Positions 23,300-34,249 of a stretch of 64,000 bases of DNA are shown in pieces. Every line of letters starts with the position of its first letter. Position 1 is the first letter of the stretch. The stretch spans positions 245,594 to 309,593 of the forward strand of contig CACRXP010000748.1 in the NCBI GenBank assembly GCA_902702965.1. The letters are read 5' to 3'. Source of the DNA: Spirometra erinaceieuropaei. Taxonomy: Eukaryota; Platyhelminthes; Cestoda; Diphyllobothriidea; Diphyllobothriidae. The notes below the pieces were generated by a model. The model was not told the DNA's origin. It was given only the letters and a program-made list of their open reading frames with translations, and searched no databases. The translations under genes were made by a program, and so were the position numbers.

Positions 23300-25445
23300 G
23301 TAATGATAGTTGCTGCGCGCTCGCCGATCAGACAAGCTCCCTGCATTTAGGCACGTTACCTTCAGCGCTTATCCGCTCTTAGTCCGCATCATTTGGCAGT
23401 CTCAGACTTCTAATCATCTTCACTCTTCTTTCGCCCACCTAGTCCGTCCTACTCAGACTTTCTCAATTCGCGTATATTTACCGACTTTTCATCCGGCTCA
23501 CAAAAAAGCACTTCTTCGTGTAGAAGTAACGAAGAGCCATTTTCCTTCAACAAGCTTTGACGTGTTGTATTTATTTTCAAGGAATACTTCAGAGGGCCTC
23601 GACGTTTATGAGAGTTCACACGATGGGCCTGCACTTCCTGGACGGACTGCATTGCGCACGGTCACATGAGCCATCGTGACAGAAATTATGTTTTTTTAAA
23701 AAACACTGGTTGCTGTCAACTTTCCAGTTTGCAAAGGAGGAAGTGTGATCAGGGACTGCGCTTATGGCGGGAACGCTCAAGTGATAACTCGTCGGCCGGA
23801 TTTATTGGCGGTTTTGCCAGCAGAGGTAATTATATCCCTTCTGGCATTGGTGATGCGCATGTCGATCCATGACGTGGCCATGCCCGACGCGTTCAGGTCT
23901 TTCGTTCTGATGTAGTGACGAACAACGATCCCGCCCCACTTCTCGAAGACCGACGATCTTTGGTCCGAACTCCATTGCGGTTGGTTTCACGATTTAGTTG
24001 AATGATACAGCAGTTTTTTATGATTACCAGCGAACACTTAAGGGATTTTGGCATTTCACCTCTTAGTATTCATTGTAATGACGACACTCGTTTATACCGG
24101 AATGTCTGACAAGAGACGAGGAGTTCCCACCAATCCCCACCTCATCTTGAGACGACCTCATTAACCTTTTTGCCTTCTTTCTCTTCGTTTCTTCAAAATC
24201 CATACGAACTCCGGTAACTAACACAATTACTGCTGATCAGTGTTTTGAGGTCCATTCGCTCGCCCGTTCACCGGGTCGTCCGAGTTAGCTTTCGATCTAT
24301 GACAAGAACCAGGAGAAAGGGTGGCTACCTACGCAGAGACGAGGAGCCAGACCGCACAGAATCAACGTCTTGCCGAGCGCCCCCACGCGTCCAGACCATC
24401 TTGGAAGCCTCCGGCCGCCTTCTCACACCACCCGAACTTGGTTGCATACAGGCCGAATGTGGGCATCTGACAGTAACGAGGCTGCGATAACAGACGTTTG
24501 GAGTCGTCTGTCGGATCTAGTGCAGCTTTGAATAGAACAAGTACCTCGGAGAGACAGGACTATTCTAGACGCGGATGGCCGAACGCGTAACGGCGACGAG
24601 GACGGATGACACCAAAACTAAAATTGTGACCACTTATAGAACGCAGGCGTACCTCCAAGTCTGAGGAAACCGATGTACTTGCAAACTGGCAGCAGAGATA
24701 GTCCCGAGCAACCGAATTCATCGTGCCCCAGTTTACAGTTCCGAAACAAGTGTACTTCCTACCCCCTCACTTTTCAATGCTAATACTATGCCAATCATGC
24801 TGAAAACGCCCAAATGAAAGTTGCCTCTGGCGACTGTTTATGAGCCAAACCGAAGCACGAACACGCGACTAATTCTGGAGCTTATAAATTCAGTCAGTGT
24901 GACTGTGAGGCAGGTACATTTAACAAACGCAGCAATATAGATTGGTCCGCCATCCTTGCCTGTCGCTATCTCCCGTGATGAACTCCTCATCCTCTAAAAG
25001 TAGCTTACGCAAAATAGAGCCTTCCCTGCGGTTTTCAACGAGGTATCGGTCTGCTCAGGCAAATACCGACACAGCACCACTATAAATCAACTTACGCGCA
25101 AGTCACTGTTCCTGGGCCCGTCCTGATGCTGAACACATGGAGGATATCGTCGATAACAAGGGTCGAATCATCTTATTTTCTGACTGAAGCACCTCTGTAC
25201 TACAAGTCGGCAAGAAAGGGGATGGCAAAGTTTTGTATTCAGAGAAGAGAGGTCAGTACAAATAACCACCAAAGTTTTAAAAATTGGGCACATGTGGAAT
25301 ACATAAAATGCGCTCTAAAAGGGTAAGAATTCAAAATAAGGAGTCTCGCAGGGGAAATGGGGTGGAGAGGTTAAAGATGTACAGAAAGAACTAGGTAACA
25401 TAATTGCGGTAGCGGCAGTTAAGCGGTAAAATGTGCGGGACGGGA
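23300..25445. other. No gene recognised
   Basis: Downstream of PISD on its strand. Part of an R1 box recurs at 25080-25165 (tataaatcaacttacgcgc, then ggtcgaatcat). No coding exon seen. Confidence 0.4.
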
Positions 25446-25450
25446 ATGCT

Positions 25451-25878
25451 TCATGGAGAATCTGTAATGAGGCGCCTTCCATAGTGGATCTTATCGCCGG
25501 CGCGCACATTCCATTCAAAGCCCTCGAGCGGCGCTTCAAAGACGAGGACAATAGTAGAACCTAGTTGGAAGTAGCCAAAGGCCTCTCCCTTCCTCACCTT
25601 CAGCCCACCGCCACTACTTGCCATGGCAACCTCCTGGTAGGCGGAGGGTGCCTCTGTCAAGTGGCGATAGCTGGGCAGGCCGAAGGAGCCCAGCTTGGGT
25701 CTGTTGGTGGTCAGGCTAGAGTCTGCCTCCACGCAGATGGATCCCACGCCAGTGGCACCCACAGCGGTAAAACTCATGAAACCGTGCTGCCAGCGGCCCA
25801 AGTAGACAACGCGTTCGTTCAGGGCAAACAGACCCGGCAGACGAGACGTTAAGGAGGGCCGAACGGAGAGTAATTTAC
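25451..25878 (-). CDS. PISD: PISD exon 4 (C-terminus, LGST processing site)
   Basis: The acceptor is ttattcgccacag|GT, restoring the Gly239 codon. It encodes [12 protein letters not shown] and [14 protein letters not shown], the pyruvoyl-forming site, then stops with TGA at 25453-25451. Without the splice, the open frame would run into intron to 25933. Confidence 0.95.
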
Positions 25879-28800
25879 CTGTGGCGAATAAAAGAGAGAG
25901 GAGAGGATGGTGGAGGCCTGTGAGTAATGGCACCAGGGAGGAGGCAACCTTTTAAACGACAGATAGGAGTGGCTAAGGCATTAACAAAGCAGTGGCCTAC
26001 AATGAGTAATGACTCGGTTGTTTGACACCGCGAGCGACGAGGACCACCCTCTGTGTCGAGGGTGCATTAGTGACTTAAGCAAGCCTCGACGACCGGAGAT
26101 TGGCAAGAATGGAATGCGGAAGCAGTATGGAGAAGGACCCCAAGCATCTGTTGCACACAGAATACTACCCACTATACTTGTCTAAGTAGGGCGTATATTT
26201 TAGTTTGTCTGCGGCTGTTGTGCTACCTTTTAGCACATTTTTTAATGCATCTCGTACTCGTAAATGCGAAAGTTAATATAACGGATAGTTATGTTCATCT
26301 GGCCAACAAAACAATGCCAGTACTAGAATACCTGCTGACATGATCAGCAGTTTTGTGATGGTTAAATGTCAGTTCAATTGCTGACTTAGATGATACTCTG
26401 TCACCGAGGCTGCATAAAACCATAAGAATATCTTCGCTAACACTACAAACCCAAGACTTAAAGTCTTGAATAATATGCGGTCTACTCAGAAAAGTGTAGT
26501 AGGCAGTTTTTTGTATGCAACAGATGCTTGGGGCCCTTCTCCCTACCGTTACCCGGGACGGTTGAATGAACGTCCACTCGCGTCACACAAGCAGGCTGGT
26601 CTCCGCATAAACGAGAACCGGACTTCGTATAAATGGGTTCCAGATCGTTTGTAGGTGGGTCGCGAACAGGACCCCTGTAGAAAGGAGGCATTGCAGTCTG
26701 ACCTTTAGCATAGCGGAGGATTACGTTATTCTGCCGCTATGCAGCCAAGGCGGTAAGCGTGTCGTGAGAGCTTGAAGGCGCGCCCGATTTATAATAATGA
26801 TAGAAGTATGGGCTGGATCCGCGCTGGAATAACCCAATTCTAGCATCCTCTCCTGCACCTCAATGGCCTATTCAAGTCGAACCGATTGGAGATCGGTTAT
26901 GGCGGATGAATTGGCGTAAATCCACCGTCTAAGGCGTGCCGCAGACCTGTGTGGATCACATCTAGAGCCAAAGCAACGGCACGGCCTGTCTTAGAGGCCT
27001 TGGATAGCGACCGTGGATGAACAATCGAACTTATCTCGTGAGATGACGTAAAGGTAGCGTAAATCAACTTTCGGGCCCAGTTTGAGAGGCTTTGTGGCGA
27101 AGAATTTACTCAAAGTTCGCGCATAAACTTCAAAGAAAATTAAGATGTTTGACGGTGAAAACTGGAGTATGTACCAGAAGCCAGCATATGGAGCGATGGG
27201 GGACCCACTGATGAGGCTAACCCCTATAGCTGAGCCATACAAGAGCATAAAATCGGCGAAACGCGTCTCCGGGTTTTTAGTTAGTATCCGTGCTGCGAGT
27301 ACAGTTTGCCAACCAATAGTTATGCAGAATGTCTCAGGCGGCCATTGTGCTGAAGTTCTTCAGGTGCCTGCAGACTGTTGTCACCTTGACGTTGCCAACA
27401 GGTAGCAGGCAGGTTCCTGCATTAATTTATAAAAGTGATTACGGTTAAAAATGGTGGCTCAACTTGAAAAGTCCTTCACGGTAAAAACCCTCCTACTCCG
27501 ACGGCAAAATCTAGCTGACACGTGCCGTTGGCCCGGGAAAGAGCAGAGCATTTCGGAGGATACTGCAGCTTAGGAACCAAGTCCCGAGTGTGGAACGCCA
27601 CCACCGATCAATGACACCTGAAGTTGACAGTACAATGAGATCGCCAACTCTCTCATGCCGTACGCCGACCACAGTAGGAGTTCATTTGTCCTTTCTCGGA
27701 CCGTCTTTCCGAGTTAGGGTCGCCGCCGCTGTGACCAATTAGAAAGGCGCACATGCTCAACCAACTGGACGCCGGCCCAACTTGACTGTCATTGGTGCTC
27801 GGGGACGGAAGGCCAAATGAAAAAAGATCCGCAAGACTCAAGCCAACCACCGCAGGACATGATTCCGTGGAGGCAGGCACCGACTGGACCGTCACTGGTG
27901 TTTGCCGTTAAAATCCCAGAAGGCAGCAGGACAAATACCCTCAGGTACTACAGTAGATGTGCTAATTCATGAAATGTGGACCGAGATTCTGGAATGCGCT
28001 TTCGACTCGAAAAGATTACTTAAGTAGGGTTATAGCATTAATCACCTTGTAGCATAATCCCATAATAATTCAGTTACTACAGAATGTCGGCTTTCGAGCG
28101 AACTTCCTTCAGGCCGCCTGCAAAAAGCATACTCTGTAAAAAGTAGCTACTTAAGTGGCGTGAACTTTTTCTCATTGATCTTCGATGTGCTTATAAATCA
28201 AAACATATTTCTTGGAAAACATGCATAAGAATGTTCATTCGTTTACTCATTTGGTGGGAAATTACGTCTTCTTCAAATTCTATGCTTGGAGGAAGGGTAT
28301 AATTCGGTTTTAAAAAACCTTTCTAATTCCTGAATAATTCTGAACCCCACCTGCCGTTGCACTTGTACTGGGGTATGGCTGAGCTCATGCTTGATCTAGC
28401 CGGCCTCGATGATGTCCCGAACTGTACCTCTCCACGCGTGACGATCTATAGCAGTAGATTTGGACGGTTCAACGAATTATCCTCCCCAAGGACGGAAAGC
28501 TCATGAATTATGTTAGTTGCACTTGCATTCGGGATTTCCAAACTACGAGCTGTGCATCTTCCGTGTACGGAAAATCATGCATTTCTCTACGGCAGAAAGG
28601 GGATCATATGGGGTTCATAAAATTTAGCAGTAGATTTGAGCCATATTGTAAACTTTACAAGCGACATTAGCAAACGCGAAGATGCGATGTTTTATGAACA
28701 GGCATTTCTCGGTCTTAAAAATCTCATAATAAAAAACTTTATAAAACCGAATTACGCCCTTCTCTCAGGTAAAAAATTTGAAGGAGACGTAATTTTCAAC

Positions 28801-31800
28801 CAAATGAGTAAAAGAATGAATATTTTTATGCATGCTTTCTATGAAATATATTTTAATTTATAAAGGCGTCGAAAATTCATTAAAAATAATTATACTTCTT
28901 AAGCGGCCCCTCTTTATAGATTGTAGTTTCTGCAGGCGGCCAGAAAGAATTTCGTTCAAACGTCGGTATTTTGGACTAACTGAATTATTATGGGATCATG
29001 CTTCAAGGTGATTAATATTACAGCCCTACTAATCTTTTTGAGTCGAATGCGCATTCCAGAATCTCGGTCAACATTTCATGAGTTAGCAAATCTACTGGTG
29101 CTGTGGTACCTACAGTGGCAGTAACGTTGGTCCACGACTCACCGGGAAAGTGCCTGCGGGTGGTGATGGTCCAGTCGGCGGGGGTGTGAAATCTATGATA
29201 GTCACCGGGACCGAGGTAGATGACACACTGGTAGAGACCCAGTTTCTTCTTCTTCCTTATCGCTCCCGGCGTCAGAAAGGCCTCCGTAGGGCCGAGAAAC
29301 TCGCTCATGCTGTAGTTAACTCCCTTGACCTGAAAGAGCTGGTTCGTTGTTTCATCTACCGGCCCAGTGTACAGCACGGTGCCATCGGCAGGGGAGGTCT
29401 TAAAAGCAAACGAAAGAAAAAATAAACAGAATAATGACTAGGAGAGCATGACAGTGTCTACCTAGAGTGAAAAAAACTATATTTGAGAATAATCGTTGAG
29501 TGGACCCTTTGAGGAATTTGCGAAACTCGCTGTTTAACTAAAAAGAAACCTAACTCCAAACCAGATAAAAGCTTTAGTACTGCTGTCAGCAAAAGCGCCT
29601 TTCTTGAATGAGGATAAACCGAAAATGCACCGGCAAAAGAAGTGCAGCCTGAGGCCCAGGGTAGCCAGACCTAGTGGCATCTGTTTTGAGGTTTATGGTG
29701 AGGAGAGCGAGTACTTCGTCGACAAGGTTGTGTCTTACCGTCCGTCTCCTTTGATAACGCGATGGACCCGGTCCTGTCTACTGCAGTCCGCGACTACGCG
29801 TCTCGGACCTTGTTCGTGCTGAGGGCAACTCGCTCAAAAAAGCCCTTGAGGAGACTCTAGCAGCTCTTGATGAAATAGTCCTTACATCCAGTGCTTTCAA
29901 CCCAAACTGAACACCGAGGAACCCAAGGCACTACCGGACGGCTTCGCACCGCAAACAATGTCCTCCCTTGTCTTAGATGGGGAGGCTCGATACGTTCAGG
30001 TAAAATCCAACGCCAAAGTATGGACAAGATGGGTTAGGCAATATTGCATTGAGGAAGGTCCGACGAGACCAGTATAGTCAAGCGTTCATAAGAGCTGGCC
30101 GGTTAGCATGTGGGTGACAACTGAAACTGCGAATGGGACGGGAAAAGGGTTGCGCCGGTAGACGAGATCAAGTGGACGATGACAAGACAATCGCTTATGC
30201 CTACACGTGTGTGAGGAGTGCTTGCTTTGCCTTAGACTCGTAAGTAAAGTGGCAATCAAAACACTAATGGGATGGTTGAAGTCAGTAAATGACAGGGTGG
30301 TCGATTCATTAAATAACTTATCTTACGCTGGACGAAGAACAATTCGAGCACATGCGGTGAAGACACATTTCTTCAGTCGAAGTTAAAAGCGTACGTAGCA
30401 CTCCTTATTGGGTGTGCGTAACGTCTAATTTTACTGACACGAGCAGTTTTTACAATGCACGGATAAAAAGACCATAAAGACAGTCGGTTTTCCAAAGTCG
30501 CAGAAAGTCACTCTTCGATGCACTAGCCCTAGATAGACGCCGCACTTGCCAGCGTTCACCTGCCTGACATCATCACTCAGACATGATACTGATATGATGA
30601 TCGTATATGTATTTGCGTCAGATGGGAATGCCGTTTACCAATCTATCCTGACTTAAGGATGGAACACGGACGTTGCTCCACCCTGGAGTCCTCGTCTAAG
30701 TCGGTCATACCTCTCCGTTTCTGACTGCTCGTTGCTATGCGACCACCCGCGCAGGTTCCAGATCGGAGATCCAAGGCGAAACAGAACGTACGCATTCCGC
30801 CCTGCCATCGAGATGAGATTGCATATCCCCGATCGGCATCCCGCGGCTCAGTGAGTAAGGAGTCAAGGTTTGAAACCCAAGGCTTCCTGATCTGGGCTTG
30901 GGGCACTGGCCGCTATCAATGGCAACTAATCAGCCAGAATTGCACGTTCCAAGTCGCCTTGCCCTTGTCCGCAAAACTTTTGGAGTACTGGAACCTTGTG
31001 GACTGAGGACTTTCAGCCGGCTCAGCTACACCACGAGTTCTGTTAGCCCTCCTGATTTATCGAAGATTACGCATGCGAAAGCTGCTACGGACGAAATAAA
31101 ACTCGCAAGGTGAGCAGCGACCCGCAATCATACGAAATAACTGAAGGGCGTGTGGTTCGCAGGACAGAAGATGTGAGCTAGGGAGGCTATGGCCAATTTC
31201 ATCTCACTAGGATGTGAGGAGATAAAAGAGATTTATGGCCGACGAGGAAAGTAGTCAGTGGCAGAGTTAGTGGGAGGAGCAGGTTGCATAGTATTGCCGT
31301 GATTCAGTGGTTTGGCGGGGGGGGGGAGGAGAGGAACTGATGAAATGTACCCTCAGATCCTTGTAATGTGAGTGGAGGCCAACATGAAGATAAATACTCG
31401 TCTCACCGGTGTAATAGGCTGTCTTTCTACCACGCATCCTCCAGTTCACGGGAAACTCCTGAAGTGCGGAAGAGTCTGTTATGACTTAGACGAAACGCCA
31501 AGTCAGGTTTCTTGAGCAGGTATTCCATGGTAGAATAAGTGCCGAGAAAGGCCGTTGGGTTGGAAATTCCCGACTTATCAACTACTGTCCTCCAGTCATA
31601 CCCTTAATCCCAGGTTTGGATAACCTAGGGTTTTGTATTATTATTGTTTATTATAGGACTACCTGTAGGGGTTCCAGATTGAGCTCTACGGGACAACGCT
31701 GAACAACCTCCTCCTCCCCCCCGACACTATGCTAGCTAATATTCCACCGTCCACCTTCAATAAGGAACGTCATCCTCCCTTCCAATAGCATTTCTATTTC

Positions 31801-34245
31801 ATGTGCACTGAGGAGTGAACCAGAAGCTCGGTGCAAAATCGTCGGTAGCGCACAGTCGAGGGAGACAGCAGCGTCTTCCACAGACCGATTCTAATCAGAG
31901 TCTCATTATGAGTAAAGAGAAGAATGTTGTGAGACTGGCCACCAACCAATCAGAGAAGCATTCTCAGAGGAAGCGGCCAATCAGGCGAGCAATAATACAC
32001 GCACCAGATCTGAGTGTTGGTCAACTTTCCGACAATCAGAACGCAGCTGCCGAGTGAAGAGTTCATTGAGGGTTGAGTACTCGGAGAGCTGGTCTTGTTG
32101 AGCTTCTTCCATTTTGCAGCCGGTCAGTCGAACATAAGTACCGAAAATACTTGATCGCAGAGGCCTTGGAATTTCCAAATTGCCGATAAGACCCACAAAG
32201 TAGGAGAATGTGTTGGACGGAATTCGGCGGAGCGTCATTGCCTGAAGGAAAGGAGAGAGGCTAGACAGGTCAAGGTGCATGTGAAGAAGTCTAATCGATT
32301 ATTCGTTTGAAATCTAGTGAAGAGTCTATTTGGTGACTGAAGAGTGTATTTGGTGACCGGAAGAGGGCGTGAAGGAATTATACTAAAATGGTGTTAAAAG
32401 CCACTGAGATTGAGTCACCATCCGTACGGTAGCCATGCTGCACTGAAAGGCCACACGAAACAGTATCTGCCTACGGGATCACACCGGTGAGGTTTTAGTG
32501 CTGATTAGCAAGAAGCAGGACAACATGCTGGCGTTTGAGTGAGACACTGGCCAGCTACCTATGCATGTCATATTTGAAAAAAACACTTCTTCTACATCTA
32601 GCAACCGGTATTTCGTTTTGCTTTAAAGCTAAGTTCTCCACTGTCATCATCAGCCCGACCGCTGTGGATGGCTATGTCCACCGTAGGCCCCATAGCATGG
32701 TAGGCGCAGGGACGGTGACTTGTGCCCGAATTAGTTAGAACACCTGCGCAGCGTCCACCACACTCTGCCCTTCCTCACCCACTTAGGCCTGGTGTCAGAG
32801 CAGATTCCGCGAGACCGAAGGCAGGATCGGACGCGGCGACTGACAGGGCTGAACGGCCTGTGAACGCGGGCCACACGGGCCTGGTCAGCGCACGATGGAC
32901 TGGGTTTTCACAAAAACAAGAAGTGGTCGGTTTGGACCCCACTAGAGTGGGAATGCCATAGTATGAAGGATCCATGGCAGCCTGGCTCCCCCTTCTGGGA
33001 GGAGCGAGTTATCGTATCAGCTGGCAGTCTTCAAAGCCACGGCTTTTAGCACACCGCGATAGATTCATGCGCATGAAATTGTTTGTAGTGAGGAATATGT
33101 GCTGAGAGTCGACCGCACCCTCTTTTCCCTCACCCAGACGTCGGTCCACTGTTCGAGCTAGTCTAATGCAACCTAATGTGGAGATGGGACGCAGGTGGCT
33201 GACAAAGCCGCACAGTCCGTCTGCGCGTGCCACACACACAATTAGCCCCCCCCCGCAGCACACCGAGTTTTCTCACCAAGAGGGTGGACTGGTCTACGGC
33301 CTACCCAGGAGGTCGCACGCCGACTAACAATTAAGAATTAAGGAATATAGCAGACAAATAGACACTGGAATGGGCATTTATAGAATGTCCTAGGCTTGAG
33401 GCCAGGGGCTAAAATACCAATGACTGGCGACGACTATGGACCCTGCAGTGGCTATTTCAACGTTCCCCGTCTTTGCCAGTAACATCCCTCAATTGCGTAA
33501 TGCAAGTCGCTATACGACCAACTGTACGGTCTTAGTACACAGGGCTTTAAGACAAAACAGAAGTGCCCATTTACTGTTCCGCGATTAAGACCAACCAGTA
33601 AAGGCCACTCCGGGGTGGACTTGAATATTCTGGATCTCAGCCGGCAGGACATGCATTTGTAGCTCAAATGGGAGGACTGCATTTGGAAATGTTCGATACT
33701 AATCTTCGACACCCGGATGTCTAAGATCTTCGGAAGGCGCATAAAAGAACTAGATTTCGCTTGTCTAGAGAATAGAGCAACAACACTTCTATTCACGGTA
33801 TTAGTTTCCTTATTTTCCTGAATGCAACATGCTGGGCAGGGGAAGGGACGGTGACAAATAACGGAAGTAACAGCAAGAAGCAAATAATACGCAAGGAGAT
33901 AGATAAAATTTAATTTTAGACCGGCAACTGATGCAGGGTGGGCGCTAAGTTAACCTCTCGGGGGAAAGAGGTTGTGGAAACCAAGGTTGAAAATGGAAAT
34001 TCATAGAAGAAAGTCAAGTATACCTCAAGCGTCTTAGGATACGATGACGGCGCCCTACCATCATCCGTTATCCATAGGTATAAAAAGTACGATCCCGTGA
34101 GGATTGCAGAGCCGGCAACAACTTTCGGATTCAAAATATGGGGTAAACGTGCGATGTTTGGTGATGTGGTGGCGTACCTCTTCGGGGGCACTGATGCAGG
34201 CAGCCGAAGAAGTCTAAATGCAGGGGTATTAAGAAGAAGACTCAT
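25451..34245 (-). CDS. PISD: Phosphatidylserine decarboxylase, mitochondrial; four exons
   Basis: The enzyme decarboxylates phosphatidylserine to phosphatidylethanolamine at the mitochondrial inner membrane. The joined exons are 34245-34024, 32241-32005, 29398-29143 and 25878-25451. All introns are GT-AG and phases match, giving 380 residues (human PISD is about 409). The N-terminus is basic and Arg-rich, then a hydrophobic segment lies near residues 42-60, as expected for a presequence plus inner-membrane anchor. The conserved SPADG motif (Asp158), the YHRFH motif (His221, His224) and the C-terminal LGST motif (Ser346) are present. In this family Ser346 is the self-cleavage site that makes the pyruvoyl cofactor and splits beta from alpha chain. 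Introns are 1782, 2606 and 3264 bp; the last holds a foldback element. No frameshift or stop is seen, so the gene looks functional. No convincing polyadenylation signal was found. Confidence 0.95.
26122..26549. repeat. Inverted repeat pair (arms 26122-26180 and 26493-26549) in PISD intron 3
   Basis: The two arms share gcaacagatgcttgggg in opposite orientation and about 80% identity over 59 bases, separated by about 310 bases. It may be a small transposon remnant. Confidence 0.5.
27951..29097 (+). mobile_element. Foldback element FB1 in PISD intron 3
   Basis: The left arm (from cagtagatgtgctaattc) and the reverse complement of the right end (cagtagatttgctaactc) can be followed as diverged mirror images for about 370 bases. 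The centre is asymmetric and homologous to the centres of the two elements at 59.8-61.8 kb. The centre also holds an extra stretch of 175 bases bounded by two copies of TAGCAGTAGATTTG. The open frame at 28636-28863 lies partly in the arm and is not convincingly conserved. Ends begin CAGT, as in many TA-targeting elements, but no clean target duplication remains. Confidence 0.7.
29143..29398 (-). CDS. PISD: PISD exon 3 (residues 154-238, then split Gly239)
   Basis: The acceptor is gcttttaag|ACC and the donor is CCCG|gtgagt, phase 1. It carries the SPADG motif and the [13 protein letters not shown] motif, both parts of the decarboxylase active site, and ends in RRHFPG. The donor lies only about 45 bp from the end of a foldback element in the following intron. 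Confidence 0.95.
31981..32004 (-). other. PISD intron 2 donor region
   Basis: The frame of exon 2 stays open to a TGA at 31981, so the intron-retained product would end shortly after residue 153. The consensus CTG|gtgcgtg marks the splice. Confidence 0.6.
32005..32241 (-). CDS. PISD: PISD exon 2 (residues 75-153)
   Basis: The acceptor is tttccttcag|GCA and the donor is CTG|gtgcgt, both phase 0. It encodes the [14 protein letters not shown] region and the conserved [12 protein letters not shown] segment, which corresponds to the NLSEFFRRKL region of vertebrate PISD. Confidence 0.93.
32645..33265 (-). repeat. R1 repeat, two partial units in PISD intron 1
   Basis: Reversed copies: ccgtaggccccatagc and ggtgacttgtgcccgaat, then ccacactctgcccttcctc and cctggtgtcagagcag. 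A second pyrimidine block (ccctcttttccctcaccc) lies at 33117-33135. Confidence 0.55.
34024..34245 (-). CDS. PISD: PISD exon 1 (residues 1-74)
   Basis: Starts at a true ATG and ends GAG|gtatac in phase 0. It encodes the targeting peptide (Arg11, Arg14, Lys22, Arg23, few acidic residues) and the single membrane segment ending FLYLWIT. There is no homology-based proof of the start, but the length and character fit other animal PISD N-termini. Confidence 0.85.
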
Positions 34246-34249
34246 CCAA

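Noticed and set aside
28636..28863. Small ORF in foldback element FB1
   Set aside because: Partly in the inverted arm; the corresponding frames in FB2 and FB3 contain stops or shifts, so coding is not supported.
33452..33883. 144-codon minus-strand frame in PISD intron 1
   Set aside because: Lies between two well-supported exons on the same strand, is not part of PISD and looks like translated repeat sequence.
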